In this document: positions 16,870 to 25,773 of the stretch, piece by piece
Layout of the letters: each line of letters begins with the position of its first letter
Position numbering within the stretch: the stretch's first letter is position 1
Assembly (NCBI GenBank): GCA_023435705.1
Contig: JAEYRH010000004.1
Location: 160,872-224,871 of the forward strand
Direction: 5' to 3'
From: Bacillota bacterium
GTDB taxonomy: Bacteria; Bacillota; Clostridia; Christensenellales; UMGS416
DNA: 64,000 nt
Position numbers and translations under genes: made by a program
Notes under the pieces: model-generated
What the model was told of the DNA's origin: nothing
What the model saw: only the letters and a program-made list of their open reading frames with translations
The model's database searches: none

Positions 16870-18333
16870 ATGTCATTCAAGGCCACGTTTATCGGCGCGG
16901 GCAGCATCGGCTTCACCAGGGGCCTGGTGCGCGACCTGCTTTCCGTGCCCCAGTTCAAGGACATTGAGCTCTGCTTCATGGACATCAACACCGCCAACCT
17001 GGAGATGGTCACGAAGCTCGTGCAGCGCGACATTGACAGCAACGGCCTCATGATCAAGATCCGCGCCACTACCGAACGCCGCGAGGCGCTCAAGGGCGCC
17101 AAGTATGTGTTCAACGTGGTGCGCATCGGCGGGCTGGACGCCTTCCGCATGGATGTGGACATCCCGCTGAAATATGGCGTGGACCAGTGCGTGGGCGACA
17201 CGCTCTGCACCGGCGGCGTGTTCTACGGCCAGCGGGGCGTGGCTTTTATGCTGGACCTCTGCCGCGATATCCGCGAAGTGGCTGCCCCCGATTGCCTGCT
17301 TCTCAATTACGCCAATCCCAACGCAATGATGACATGGGCGGCCATCAAGTATGGCGGCGTAAACTGCGTGGGCCTCTGCCACGGCGTGCAGCACGGCCAC
17401 ACCCAGATTGCCAATGTGCTGGGCGCGGAGAAGAAGGATGTGGACATCATCTGCGCCGGCATCAACCACCAGACCTGGTATGTGCAGGTGAAGCTGAACG
17501 GCCAGGACGTGCCGATGGAGCGCATCCTCAAGGGCTTTGAGGAGCACCCCGAATACAGCCAGAACGAAAAAGTGCGTATCGACATGATGAAGCGCTTCGG
17601 CTATTACTCCACCGAGAGCAACGGCCACCTCTCCGAATATGTGGCCTGGTACCGCAAGCGACCCGACGAGATCCAAAACTGGATCAGCACCGACCGGTGG
17701 ATCAACGGCGAGACCGGCGGCTACCTGCGGGAGTGCACCCAGGGCCGCAACTGGTTTGAGACCGAGTTTCCGCAGTGGATGGCCGAGGAGCCCTTTGTGT
17801 ATGCTGAGGAGAAGCGCAGTGAGGAGCATGGCTCCCACATCGTGGAGGGGCTGGAAACCGGCCGGGTCTATCGCGGCCATTTCAACGTGATGAACCACGG
17901 CGCCATCACCAACCTGCCGGACGAGTGCATTGTGGAAGTGCCCGGCTATGTGGACCGCAACGGCATCGCAATCCCGCAGGTGGGCGACCTGCCCCTGGGG
18001 TGCGCGGCGGTGGTCTCCACCTCCATCTGGGTGCAGAGGCTGGCCGTGGAGGCCGCCGTAACAGGTGACGACAAGCTGCTCCGCCAGGCCCTGATGATGG
18101 ACCCCCTCACTGGCGCCGTGTGCAACCCACCGGAGATCTGGCAAATGGCCGACGAGATGCTGATCGCCGAAGAGCAGTGGCTGCCGCAATATACGAAGGC
18201 CATCGCCGAGGCCAAGGAGCGGTGGAGCAAAGGCAATTTGATCCCGACCAGGGAGGGCTACACCGGCGCGGTGCGGCTGCATGTGAAGACGGTGGAGGAG
18301 ATGAAGGAGGAGAAGAAGGGGAAGGAGAAGTAA
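16870..18333 (+). CDS. Glycoside hydrolase family 4 (alpha-galactosidase/alpha-glucosidase, MelA-like)
   Basis: 487 residues. GH4 features: NAD-binding GAGSIGF at the N-terminus, DIN after the second strand, CVGDTLCTGGVFYGQR, NYANPNAMMTW, and metal-binding GLCHGVQHG. The family hydrolyses alpha- (or beta-) glycosides by an NAD+/Mn2+-dependent redox mechanism in the cytoplasm. The glycosidic specificity is not predictable and no sugar transporter is adjacent. The ATG at 16870 follows GAGGTG by five bases. The last residues are Lys/Glu-rich (EEMKEEKKGKEK). Confidence 0.92.
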   Translation: MSFKATFIGAGSIGFTRGLVRDLLSVPQFKDIELCFMDINTANLEMVTKLVQRDIDSNGLMIKIRATTERREALKGAKYVFNVVRIGGLDAFRMDVDIPLKYGVDQCVGDTLCTGGVFYGQRGVAFMLDLCRDIREVAAPDCLLLNYANPNAMMTWAAIKYGGVNCVGLCHGVQHGHTQIANVLGAEKKDVDIICAGINHQTWYVQVKLNGQDVPMERILKGFEEHPEYSQNEKVRIDMMKRFGYYSTESNGHLSEYVAWYRKRPDEIQNWISTDRWINGETGGYLRECTQGRNWFETEFPQWMAEEPFVYAEEKRSEEHGSHIVEGLETGRVYRGHFNVMNHGAITNLPDECIVEVPGYVDRNGIAIPQVGDLPLGCAAVVSTSIWVQRLAVEAAVTGDDKLLRQALMMDPLTGAVCNPPEIWQMADEMLIAEEQWLPQYTKAIAEAKERWSKGNLIPTREGYTGAVRLHVKTVEEMKEEKKGKEK

Positions 18334-18335
18334 CT

Positions 18336-18380
18336 CCCCCTGTCATCTTCGATGACATCCCCCTCAAGAGGGGGACAAGT
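18336..18380. repeat. Intergenic repeat, second family, copy 1
   Basis: CTCCCCCTGTC...GACATCCCCCTCAAGAGGGGGACAAGT. Related sequence occurs at 33290-33327 and 62233-62321. Confidence 0.6.
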
Positions 18381-18420
18381 ATCTTCCTTTCAAATGATTC
18401 GGTAACGAATCCTCAATAAG

Positions 18421-18466
18421 TCCTCACCCCCCCTGCCCCCTCCCCCATGGGATTGGGGGAGGGGGT
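18421..18466. repeat. Palindromic intergenic repeat, copy 3
   Basis: CCTCACCCCCCCTGCCCCCTCCCCCATGGGATTGGGGGAGGGGG, same family as copies 1 and 2. Confidence 0.75.
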
Positions 18467-18531
18467 ATTGTTTGTTCAAGGGGTAAAGCGAAGGCGGGCA
18501 ATTGCCCGCCTCTTTAGGTTCAGATCCTCAC

Positions 18532-18630
18532 CCCCGGGTGTCGTCCAGCACCTCGCCGGTTTGGGCATCCACGGTGATCATATAGTAATAGGTCACCGGG
18601 TCGCCTTCAGGCTGGGCGGAAAGCTTGGTA
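18532..18630 (-). pseudogene. 3' remnant of a PepSY-domain protein gene
   Basis: Minus-strand frame reads KLSAQPEGDPVTYYYMITVDAQTGEVLDDTRG before a TGA stop. VTVDAQTGEVL-type endings are typical of PepSY domains. There is no start, and the expected 5' part is replaced by the 3' end of the neighbouring lipoprotein gene, so this is a truncated fragment. Confidence 0.5.
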
Positions 18631-18633
18631 CTA

Positions 18634-19869
18634 CTAGCCCTTAGGGATTTTTACCCGATCCACAAACCCAAAATATCTGCCATCGCCCCCGCCTACCCAA
18701 TACACCCAGATATAGCCGCATCCAACCTCAATATTTACACTATGAAGTATGAGCCAACTCATCGTATCTACATCAGAGATAAACGATACCGTTCCATTCG
18801 AAAAATCATATGAGCTCAATTTCTCATCATACTGAATATAATCTTCATCTACTAGTGATGAATAGAGATACCATTTGTTATGATAATAAACAGCATCACC
18901 AATTTCACCTTTCACTACTGTCTTGTGTACTATATTCCCAGTAGAAGTATTAATAGAATAAATTGTGCTACGGCTGTGATCCTCTGCATGATCAATAATG
19001 TATAGAAGGTTATTCAATAAAAGGGTTTCCCTGACATCCGTAACGCGCTCTTTTATCTGGAAGGCTTGTAGTATAGTTTTATCCTCAGATATGGAAAATT
19101 TCGTTCCTGTTTCATTTACCAGACATGATACTTTAGTCCCAGGACTAAATTCTATATAACCCATGATTCCTTGTGTCACAGCTGTTTTGCTGTTTGTCAA
19201 AAGGTCCAGGGAGTAACACTTTACTACTATATCATCGCCATATTCGTCATGAGTATAGTAAAGCATATTGTTTATTAGTCGAACAACAGAGGAAACATCT
19301 TTCTGTAACAATATACTCTTTCCGCTTTGAAACCGGTAAAGCTGCATTGGCACGTCCGGTGCAATATTCTCCGCCATAACATAATACAAAGTACCATTGC
19401 TATCGATCAGAAGTTTAAAGACAAAACCTTTTCCTTTGGTGCTCAGTAACACCTTGTTCTTTCCTGTTCTGGCATCATATTTCTTAATGATTGTATAGTA
19501 GTCGTATCGATAATCATCCTTACCGCTTTTATATTCAACATTATCCAGGTAATATACAAATCTACCATCTGATACTGCAACATCACTAAGCCTTCGGCCT
19601 TCCATTTCCCCTGCATCAACTGACCATAGATATGAATACTCATGTTGTGTCGTCGTTGATGGGAATGGAGTCGAAAGATCTTGTTCATCAAGAGTTGGTT
19701 CAAGCGTTGATAGATTAACCGCATTTGCCGAAGTGGAAACAATAGCGAATATCGTTGGACTAACCGTTAGGAGACTTGACGGCTTTTCTGTGATGGGATT
19801 GGTCGTTGTCTCCATCGAGCACCCCGCCAGCATCACCACAGCCACCACAACCCACAGCGCCTTCTTCAT
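18634..19869 (-). CDS. Lipoprotein, tandem paralogue of the next gene (copy 2)
   Basis: 411 residues. Lipoprotein signal MKKALWVVVAVVMLAGC followed by a Thr/Ser/Pro spacer. From about residue 75 the protein alternates short strand-rich segments such as GRFVYYLDNVEY, GTLYYVMAEN and NNLLYIIDH, the look of a beta-propeller with a DUF5050-like pattern. Function unknown. It closely parallels the gene at 20005-21345 in signal peptide and layout. GAGGTAGAGG lies just before the ATG. AT-rich compared with host neighbours. Confidence 0.75.
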   Translation of the reverse strand: MKKALWVVVAVVMLAGCSMETTTNPITEKPSSLLTVSPTIFAIVSTSANAVNLSTLEPTLDEQDLSTPFPSTTTQHEYSYLWSVDAGEMEGRRLSDVAVSDGRFVYYLDNVEYKSGKDDYRYDYYTIIKKYDARTGKNKVLLSTKGKGFVFKLLIDSNGTLYYVMAENIAPDVPMQLYRFQSGKSILLQKDVSSVVRLINNMLYYTHDEYGDDIVVKCYSLDLLTNSKTAVTQGIMGYIEFSPGTKVSCLVNETGTKFSISEDKTILQAFQIKERVTDVRETLLLNNLLYIIDHAEDHSRSTIYSINTSTGNIVHKTVVKGEIGDAVYYHNKWYLYSSLVDEDYIQYDEKLSSYDFSNGTVSFISDVDTMSWLILHSVNIEVGCGYIWVYWVGGGDGRYFGFVDRVKIPKG

Positions 19870-19912
19870 ATCCTCTACCTCATACCGTTAATACCGCGAT
19901 GACGTAAGCAAT

Positions 19913-19990
19913 CAAGCCCATTATTCAATCGGGTTCTACAAATACTTCCTCCGCCCAGCCAACGCCAACCCCTAACAGACCGCTCAAATC
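19913..19990 (-). pseudogene. Degenerate copy of the 3' end of the EFR1 gene
   Basis: The sequence GCCCATTATTCAATCGGGTTCTACAAATACTTCCTC-like aligns with 21414-21450, which encodes the C-terminus of the ferredoxin protein (ending REYLLNPDE). The copy is diverged and not coding. It shows that the duplicated unit comprised the lipoprotein gene plus the tail of its upstream neighbour. Confidence 0.55.
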
Positions 19991-20004
19991 TGAGGGTTTA
20001 CAAG

Positions 20005-21345
20005 TCATTTGATCGGGGCCCTTGCAACCACGCTGTGAGACTGTTCTTCGCTTCCATAATAATCAAGCCAGAGAGTGCCATGCGCTATGTCCAAACGCAA
20101 ATAGTGGCCATTGTCCACAGCCTGCTTGAGACTATGCAGTGTGGTGATTTTCCCATCCTTAAGAGCCATTGCCTTAATGCTTTGCCTGGTGTATTCAGTA
20201 TCACCATTGGTTGAGTATACATAAGTATAGAAATACCACATCCCATTGTGAGCAACCGAACTGCCTATGTGATATGGCAGCCCTGTTTGGGCTTGGACTT
20301 TACCGTTGGTTAAGTTTATTTCATAAAGAGATTGCTGTTGTTTTGTTCCGCTTCTGGCCACAAGATAAACGATCTCACCATGTACGAATGCACGATCGAT
20401 CCATAAAGACCCAGAGACGGAAAACTCACTCGTTTTATTGGTTTTCATATCATATATGATCACTGGGGTGCTTTTACCAGAATGTGAATACTTGATCAGG
20501 CATTCGCCCTCATCAGAGCCAATGAACTGATCCTCAGGTTTTTCGGAAAGCAAATTGGTCTTCCCTGTGTAGAGGTTGACCATGTAGTATTTCCGGTATT
20601 CAGCATCTGTTGTGTTGCGAACGTCCATTAAGAAATGACCACGGCAGGAGAAATAGGACACATACAGGCTCTTGTCTAGGCTGACCTGAGCGATTTTGGT
20701 TTTCGTTTGTTTACCAATGTGATATTGATATATGTTTCCGCTTGGCCCGATGTAGAAAATATGCTCCTGATCAACACGGATCACAGAATCGATGTATGAA
20801 GCAATCAACTTATCCTGACCATTGGTGTATTGATACAGGTTCTGCCGGGTGGTGACACCATTCTCCGCATCGGTGAAGACAATGGACTTGACATAATACA
20901 GACTGCCTACGCTGTCCAGAAAAATTTGCGTGAGCGGAGATCCCGAGAATTCCCTGAGCTTCTTTTCTTGATTGGTCTTCAGATCCAGTTGATGGATGGA
21001 ATACTTGGTTTCCGCCTCTCCGTATTGCCTTTCAAGGTAGAACACCGAATCATCATTCGATACAACGAAACCAATTTTCAAACCAGGATCCGTGACAGAA
21101 TCAACCTTCGGCGCGGAGGTCAGTGTTGCAATTGGTGTAGGGGATGGTGGTTCCGGCTTTTCTGTTGGGGTGGGTTGTGCGGTGATGGAGACTGTCACTT
21201 CAGGCGATACATCACGAACAGCCATTGTAGTTGATAATGTCTCCAAGGGGCTTTTTGTCACAGCCACTGAAGGAGTTACAGACGGCATGGCTCTGCACCC
21301 CGCGAGCATCGCCGCAACCACCACAACCAACAGCGCCTTCTTCAT
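20005..21345 (-). CDS. Lipoprotein with propeller-like repeats (copy 1)
   Basis: 446 residues. Lipoprotein signal MKKALLVVVVAAMLAGC, a long Thr/Pro/Ser-rich spacer to about residue 85, then repeated strand-rich units (SVFYLERQYG, GSLYYVKS, EHIFYIGPSG, GMWYFYTYV) resembling a beta-propeller. Probably a surface-exposed protein of unknown function. It is paralogous to the downstream lipoprotein. The ATG at 21345 is preferred to the GTG at 21354 because it begins the signal peptide. It lies 74 bases downstream of the EFR1 gene and may be co-transcribed. Confidence 0.75.
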   Translation of the reverse strand: MKKALLVVVVAAMLAGCRAMPSVTPSVAVTKSPLETLSTTMAVRDVSPEVTVSITAQPTPTEKPEPPSPTPIATLTSAPKVDSVTDPGLKIGFVVSNDDSVFYLERQYGEAETKYSIHQLDLKTNQEKKLREFSGSPLTQIFLDSVGSLYYVKSIVFTDAENGVTTRQNLYQYTNGQDKLIASYIDSVIRVDQEHIFYIGPSGNIYQYHIGKQTKTKIAQVSLDKSLYVSYFSCRGHFLMDVRNTTDAEYRKYYMVNLYTGKTNLLSEKPEDQFIGSDEGECLIKYSHSGKSTPVIIYDMKTNKTSEFSVSGSLWIDRAFVHGEIVYLVARSGTKQQQSLYEINLTNGKVQAQTGLPYHIGSSVAHNGMWYFYTYVYSTNGDTEYTRQSIKAMALKDGKITTLHSLKQAVDNGHYLRLDIAHGTLWLDYYGSEEQSHSVVARAPIK

Positions 21346-21419
21346 ATCCTCCACCCCACACCATCGATACCACTATGACGCACGAAATCTTCCACCCGTT
21401 CCAAAAGCGATAATGCCCC

Positions 21420-22298
21420 TCACTCATCCGGGTTCAGCAAATACTCCCTCACACCCTTCCACGCCCACCCCTTGCAGCACTGCTCCACAGGCTTCAATTC
21501 CACGCCCTCCATGCGCCTTTCCAGCTCATCTATGCTGAAGCCCTTTTGAACGATCATGAAATTCTTGGATTTGATCGCATGGGCCGGGCAGCCATAGACA
21601 CACCGAAAACAGGCAACGCACCGATCCCCGAAAACCGGCTTGCCGCTTGCCATTGTGATGCTGCCCACCGGGCAACTGCGCTCGCACCACCCGCAGCCGG
21701 TGCAGCCCTCCAACCGGTACTTGCCGCTGATTTGGTGCACCCCGGCTTTTTCCATGGCGGAAATCCGCCGGCGGATGGCGCCCATGCGCCCCTGCCCTTG
21801 GCACTCCCGCCCAGACAGGATATCACCGGCGATGGCGCGGGCCTTGTCGGGCAAGACGAGCAGCAGGTGCATCGCCACGTGGTCGCCGGTGCCAATCACC
21901 CAGTTGCAGGGCATGATGAGCATGCGGTCATAGAACACATCGCAACCCCGGCTTTGCAGCATTGCGATGACTGCCCTGCGGCAGCCGGTGTTGGGCCACA
22001 TCTCGCCGCCGCCGGACACCGACAGCACCGCGCCCCGCACACCGACAAGGTCGGTTCCCTTGAGCCAGCGGTAGACCGGCTCCGGCGCGTCAAAGGCGTG
22101 CACGGCAAACACCAGCACCAATAGGTCCGGCTTGGCCTCTGTGCCCCAGCCGCCCCGGCGCGCCGGGCCCTCCAGCATCAGCAGCGAGGCGGTTGCGCCC
22201 TGCGCGGTGAACTCCCTGAGCAGCGCCTCCGCTGCGCGGCGGGCCCCGCCTGTGCCGGAGAAACAGGCAATGCGGATATCTCGGAGAGATGGGTTCAT
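21420..22298 (-). CDS. EFR1-family ferrodoxin (flavodoxin-like plus two [4Fe-4S] clusters)
   Basis: 292 residues. N-terminal flavodoxin-like half beginning IRIACFSGTGGARRAA, C-terminal ferredoxin half with two cluster motifs, CTGCGWCERSCP and CVACFRCVYGCP. EFR1 proteins are widespread in anaerobic Bacillota and Bacteroidota and are presumed electron carriers; partners are unknown. The ATG at 22298 is preceded by GAGAGG at eight bases. Confidence 0.9.
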   Translation of the reverse strand: MNPSLRDIRIACFSGTGGARRAAEALLREFTAQGATASLLMLEGPARRGGWGTEAKPDLLVLVFAVHAFDAPEPVYRWLKGTDLVGVRGAVLSVSGGGEMWPNTGCRRAVIAMLQSRGCDVFYDRMLIMPCNWVIGTGDHVAMHLLLVLPDKARAIAGDILSGRECQGQGRMGAIRRRISAMEKAGVHQISGKYRLEGCTGCGWCERSCPVGSITMASGKPVFGDRCVACFRCVYGCPAHAIKSKNFMIVQKGFSIDELERRMEGVELKPVEQCCKGWAWKGVREYLLNPDE

Positions 22299-22438
22299 AG
22301 GGCATACCTCTCAGGCGTTGGTTATTTCTATGATGTTATCATTATATGCCAAAACATGGTAAAATGGTATCGTCAGGAGCAACGGCCTGGTTCGATCTCA
22401 TGCTCTTGCCGACGAAGAATCTTCACAAGGAGATGACC

Positions 22439-22978
22439 ATGCCAAAAACTCTGGCCCTGCTGCGGGGCGTCAACGTGGGCGGCCACACGGTGAAGATGGA
22501 TCGGCTGCGAGAGCTGTTTGAGCAGATGGGCTGCACAGGCGTTTCCACCCACATTCAAAGCGGAAACGTGCTGTTTGACGCCACCGGCGAACCGGCGGAC
22601 GCCCTGGCCGCAAGGCTTACGGCGGGCTTGCAGGCTGCCTTGGGCTTCGAGGTGCCGGTGCTTTTGCTTTCGGCGCAAGGGCTGGCTGGTATTCTAGACG
22701 CTAGCCTCTTCGCCGGCCGGGAGCTTGCAGAGGGTGAGCGGCTTTATGTCACGGTGCTGGAACGGGAGCCCTCGCTGGAGGCTGTCACCTGTCTTGCGAA
22801 AGACCCCCGCAGCGCCGACGAGTTTGCCGTCGCGGGCCGTGCGGCCTGGGTGCTCTGCCGGGGTGGATACCATAAGACGGCCTATTCCAACGGATTCTTT
22901 GAGAAGAAGTTGAAGATGAAGGCAACCACGAGGAATCTGGAAGTGATGGAAAAGCTGATGGAATTGGCGCGGGGGTAA
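22439..22978 (+). CDS. DUF1697 family protein
   Basis: 179 residues. Begins with the family hallmark LALLRGVNVGGHTVKMDRLRE, then THIQSGNVLF, and ends with a KKLKMKATTRNLEVMEKL segment: the typical DUF1697 layout and length. Function unknown. AAGGAG lies eight bases before the ATG at 22439; the longer frame has no such site. The following gene starts two bases after the stop, so the pair is co-translated. Confidence 0.88.
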   Translation: MPKTLALLRGVNVGGHTVKMDRLRELFEQMGCTGVSTHIQSGNVLFDATGEPADALAARLTAGLQAALGFEVPVLLLSAQGLAGILDASLFAGRELAEGERLYVTVLEREPSLEAVTCLAKDPRSADEFAVAGRAAWVLCRGGYHKTAYSNGFFEKKLKMKATTRNLEVMEKLMELARG

Positions 22979-22979
22979 T

Positions 22980-23378
22980 ATGCATCCAATCGACCACCTG
23001 AACCGTTATGTCTCCAATGTGGATTCTTTTATTGCGTTCTACACCGAAGCGCTGGGCTACCGGCTGCTCCGGAAGGGCACAAAGGCCAACGGCCAGCCCT
23101 ACGCCATCCTGCTGGGCGGCGGCCACGAGCTGTTTATCAGCCAGCAGGAGGGCTTTAAGGCGGAGAGCGGCGGCAACTTCCGCCACATCGGCTATGCCGT
23201 GGCCGATGCTGACAGCTTGCTGGCAGACCTTAAGGCCAGGGGGCTTGCGCCAATGGGCACGCAAATCATCGTCAAACAGTTCTCACGGCAATTCTATTTG
23301 AAGGACCCGGACGGCTTTGAGATCGACCTGATCCAATGGACGGACAAGGAAGGCTTCACTGGCTCCCAGCCAACCTAG
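22980..23378 (+). CDS. Glyoxalase/VOC-family protein
   Basis: 132 residues, single VOC fold: MHPIDHLNRYVSNVDSFIAFYTEALGY at the start, a second beta-alpha unit NFRHIGYAVADADSLLADL, and the metal-side ending FYLKDPDGFEIDLIQW. Members include lyases, dioxygenases and resistance proteins; the substrate is unknown. It starts two bases after the DUF1697 stop codon. The 169-base gap that follows holds nothing recognisable. Confidence 0.85.
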   Translation: MHPIDHLNRYVSNVDSFIAFYTEALGYRLLRKGTKANGQPYAILLGGGHELFISQQEGFKAESGGNFRHIGYAVADADSLLADLKARGLAPMGTQIIVKQFSRQFYLKDPDGFEIDLIQWTDKEGFTGSQPT

Positions 23379-23547
23379 ACAACAATGGCTCAGCCAAGAT
23401 CAGGCAGGCACACCTGCCATGATTCAATGTCGAATTATATACATTCAACACGAAACTCAACTTTATAAATTATACAATTCATAATATTGACATTTGTGCC
23501 GACCTATTGCATAATATGCAGTAGTAAACAAAGAAGAGGGAAATGTG

Positions 23548-23925
23548 ATGAACAAGAACACTTTGCGAACCATTCTTTTGATCTCAGCCATCTGCCTGCT
23601 GGTGGACGCGGCCTCGGGCCTCTGGATTGCCAACCTGGGCACATTGGCCTCCGTGGTGCTCTCCATCCTGTTTGCGGCCAATGTGCGCAGGCAGTTCGGC
23701 CCGGAGGCAGACCAGGCACGCTCCGCCTGCATCGTGAACGCCATTGTGAGTGGCGTGGGGCTGCTGTCCGGCCAGGGGCTGGGCATCCTGCACCTGGGCT
23801 TCATGGGCTGGGTGCCCGGCCTGATCCACGGGCTGTCGTTCTTCTTCTGCGTGGGCTTCGGCATCTGGCAGATCGTGCTGTGGAGCAAGCTCCGCGGCGC
23901 AGAGCGGGCCGCGACGGCGGCGTAA
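23548..23925 (+). CDS. Small integral membrane protein (paralogue A)
   Basis: 125 residues with about three to four hydrophobic segments (TILLISAICLLVDAASGLWIA, LASVVLSILFAA, GVGLLSGQGLGIL, FFFCVGFGIWQIVLW). Not assigned to a family. It is a close paralogue of the next gene (shared ILLISAICLLVD, LASVVLS, GFGIWQ). ATG at 23548 follows GAAGAGGG; a GTG three bases earlier is possible. Confidence 0.7.
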   Translation: MNKNTLRTILLISAICLLVDAASGLWIANLGTLASVVLSILFAANVRRQFGPEADQARSACIVNAIVSGVGLLSGQGLGILHLGFMGWVPGLIHGLSFFFCVGFGIWQIVLWSKLRGAERAATAA

Positions 23926-23961
23926 TCAGAGCCATCGGATCATTGGAAAGGAGAAAAATCA

Positions 23962-24345
23962 ATGAGCAAGCAATCCATGCTGACAATCCTGCTGATTTCC
24001 GCGATTTGCCTGCTGGTGGACTCTCTTGCGGGCTGGGTGCTGTTTGACCTGGGCGCACTGGCTTCCGTGGTGTTGTCTGTCATCTTCTTCGTCAACGCGA
24101 GAGCTGTATTTGGAGACATTGGCGAAGATGCGCGCACGAGCTGCCTATGGAGCTTTATCGCCAACGGTGCGCTGTTTTTAATGAACAATACCGTTGGCAT
24201 CCTCATCGCGATCGTCACCCTGGGGATCTCTGCGATCTTTGGAAAAGGGCTGGAGATGATGATCAACATTGGCTTCGGCATCTGGCAGCTTGCGGTTTGG
24301 AGCAAGCTGAAGACAGTTTCAGGGGCCTCTACCTTGCAGGCGTAA
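23962..24345 (+). CDS. Small integral membrane protein (paralogue B)
   Basis: 127 residues, same layout as the preceding protein: TILLISAICLLVDSLAG, LASVVLSVIFF, MNNTVGILIAIVTLGI, NIGFGIWQLAVWSKL. Unknown function. It lies 36 bases downstream of its paralogue with an AAAGGAG site, and a terminator follows, so the two form a small operon born by tandem duplication. Confidence 0.7.
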   Translation: MSKQSMLTILLISAICLLVDSLAGWVLFDLGALASVVLSVIFFVNARAVFGDIGEDARTSCLWSFIANGALFLMNNTVGILIAIVTLGISAIFGKGLEMMINIGFGIWQLAVWSKLKTVSGASTLQA

Positions 24346-24360
24346 ACAAGATATCAGGAA

Positions 24361-24397
24361 AGCCAGATGGGGTCACCCCCGTCTGGCTTATATATTT
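24361..24397 (+). terminator. Rho-independent terminator
   Basis: AGCCAGATGGGG / CCCCCGTCTGGCT hairpin followed by TATATATTT. Confidence 0.8.
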
Positions 24398-24468
24398 ACG
24401 CTCCTTGTCAGTTTTGCGCAAACGAAGTAGAATAAATCCATCCATTCATCCGTCATCAGGAGCACGCC

Positions 24469-25245
24469 ATGTTCCGCTATTTTTTCGCTTATGACAAGGA
24501 CATTCCCGCTGGCACCGGCGTGGCCAACTTCACAGCCACCCACTTCATCTGGCTTGCCGCCACCGCCGTGGTGATCGCCGTGCTGCTGTTGCTTTACCGC
24601 AGGATGAACCACGAAGCGCGGCAGCGGTTCACGGCCACGGCCACAATCGCGATCCTGGTGCTGGAGGTGATCCGGCAGGGCTGGCTGCTGATCATTGGCC
24701 GCTACGACATCACGCGGCACCTGCCGCTGCACCTGTGCGGCATCATGATCTTTGTGGAGGCCTTCGCCGTGTTTGGCAAAAAACCGGCGATGAAGGAGTT
24801 TGCCTACGCATGCGGCTTGCCCGGTGCGGCGATGGCGCTGCTGACGCCGGAGCCCAGCAACTACCCCTTCTGGAACATACAGTATCTGGAGAGCATCTTC
24901 GTGCACGCGCTGCTGGCACTGGTGCCGCTGCTGTGGATTTTGGACGGCTTCCGCCCCAACATCCGGGCGCTGCCCAAAAACATGGCGATCCTGGCGGGGC
25001 TTGCGGCGTTTTGCTTTGGCCTGAACCTGCTGCTGGGCGGCAACAGCAACTATATGTTTGTGCACTTCGCGCCGGCAGGCACACCAATTGAGATCTTTGA
25101 TAAATGGGTGGGCTGGCCATGGTATATCGGGCCACTGCTGGGGTTCGCGCTGGTGCTCTGGGGCATCCTGTATGCGCCGTGGGCATTGGCGGCATGGGCA
25201 AAAAAGCGTGGGCAGGCCGGGGCAGGCGCCGCTGCTGCGGGTTGA
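24469..25245 (+). CDS. YwaF-like integral membrane protein (TIGR02206 type)
   Basis: 258 residues with six to seven membrane segments. The pattern THFIWLAATAVV near the start, ITRHLPLHLCGIMIF near residue 90, and an FDKWVGWPWYIGPLLGFAL segment near the end match the TIGR02206/YwaF family of conserved membrane proteins of unknown function. AGGAGCACGCC precedes the ATG. Confidence 0.8.
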   Translation: MFRYFFAYDKDIPAGTGVANFTATHFIWLAATAVVIAVLLLLYRRMNHEARQRFTATATIAILVLEVIRQGWLLIIGRYDITRHLPLHLCGIMIFVEAFAVFGKKPAMKEFAYACGLPGAAMALLTPEPSNYPFWNIQYLESIFVHALLALVPLLWILDGFRPNIRALPKNMAILAGLAAFCFGLNLLLGGNSNYMFVHFAPAGTPIEIFDKWVGWPWYIGPLLGFALVLWGILYAPWALAAWAKKRGQAGAGAAAAG

Positions 25246-25287
25246 ATACACATTGGGAAATGATACTCACGATGAGGAGGCAGGCAT

Positions 25288-25761
25288 ATGGCAAACGATT
25301 TCTTCAAAGGGCTTGACGGGCTGATGAAGGGCTTTTCGAGCTTCATGCCGCAGGATGACCCCAATGTGAAAATACTGAGCTCGCAGAATGAAGTCAGCAC
25401 CCTGGAGGAGCAGGAAACGGCGATCTACACCGAGATCGGCAGGCTGGCCTATGCCAGGAACCCCGGCGGCTTCCCCGAGCAGGCAGACCGGCTCAGGCTG
25501 CTGCAAAGCAACCTGGCCGCCGCCAAAGATAAGCTTGCCAGCCTCCAGCAGGCAAAAGAGGCAGCCGAGCGCGCGGAGCAGGAGGCGGCGGCGCAGACGC
25601 TCTGCCCAAGCTGCGGCACACAAAACGCCGAAGGCACGAAGTTCTGCCAGGAGTGCGGCGCCAAGCTGGGCGCGCCGCAGAAGGTGTTTTGCACGAACTG
25701 CGGCCAGCAGAACCAGCCGGGCACCAAGTTTTGCGGCGGATGCGGGCAAAGGCTTGGCTGA
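25288..25761 (+). CDS. Double zinc-ribbon protein with coiled coil
   Basis: 157 residues. An amphipathic N-terminus, a predicted coiled coil at about 55-100 (RLRLLQSNLAAAKDKLASLQQ and following), then two zinc ribbons: CPSCGTQNAEGTKFCQECG and CTNCGQQNQPGTKFCGGCG. Probably a structural or protein-interaction module in the cytoplasm; partner unknown. AGGAGGCAG lies just before the start. The YqeK gene begins 13 bases after the stop. Confidence 0.8.
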   Translation: MANDFFKGLDGLMKGFSSFMPQDDPNVKILSSQNEVSTLEEQETAIYTEIGRLAYARNPGGFPEQADRLRLLQSNLAAAKDKLASLQQAKEAAERAEQEAAAQTLCPSCGTQNAEGTKFCQECGAKLGAPQKVFCTNCGQQNQPGTKFCGGCGQRLG

Positions 25762-25773
25762 GCGGAGGCTGCA

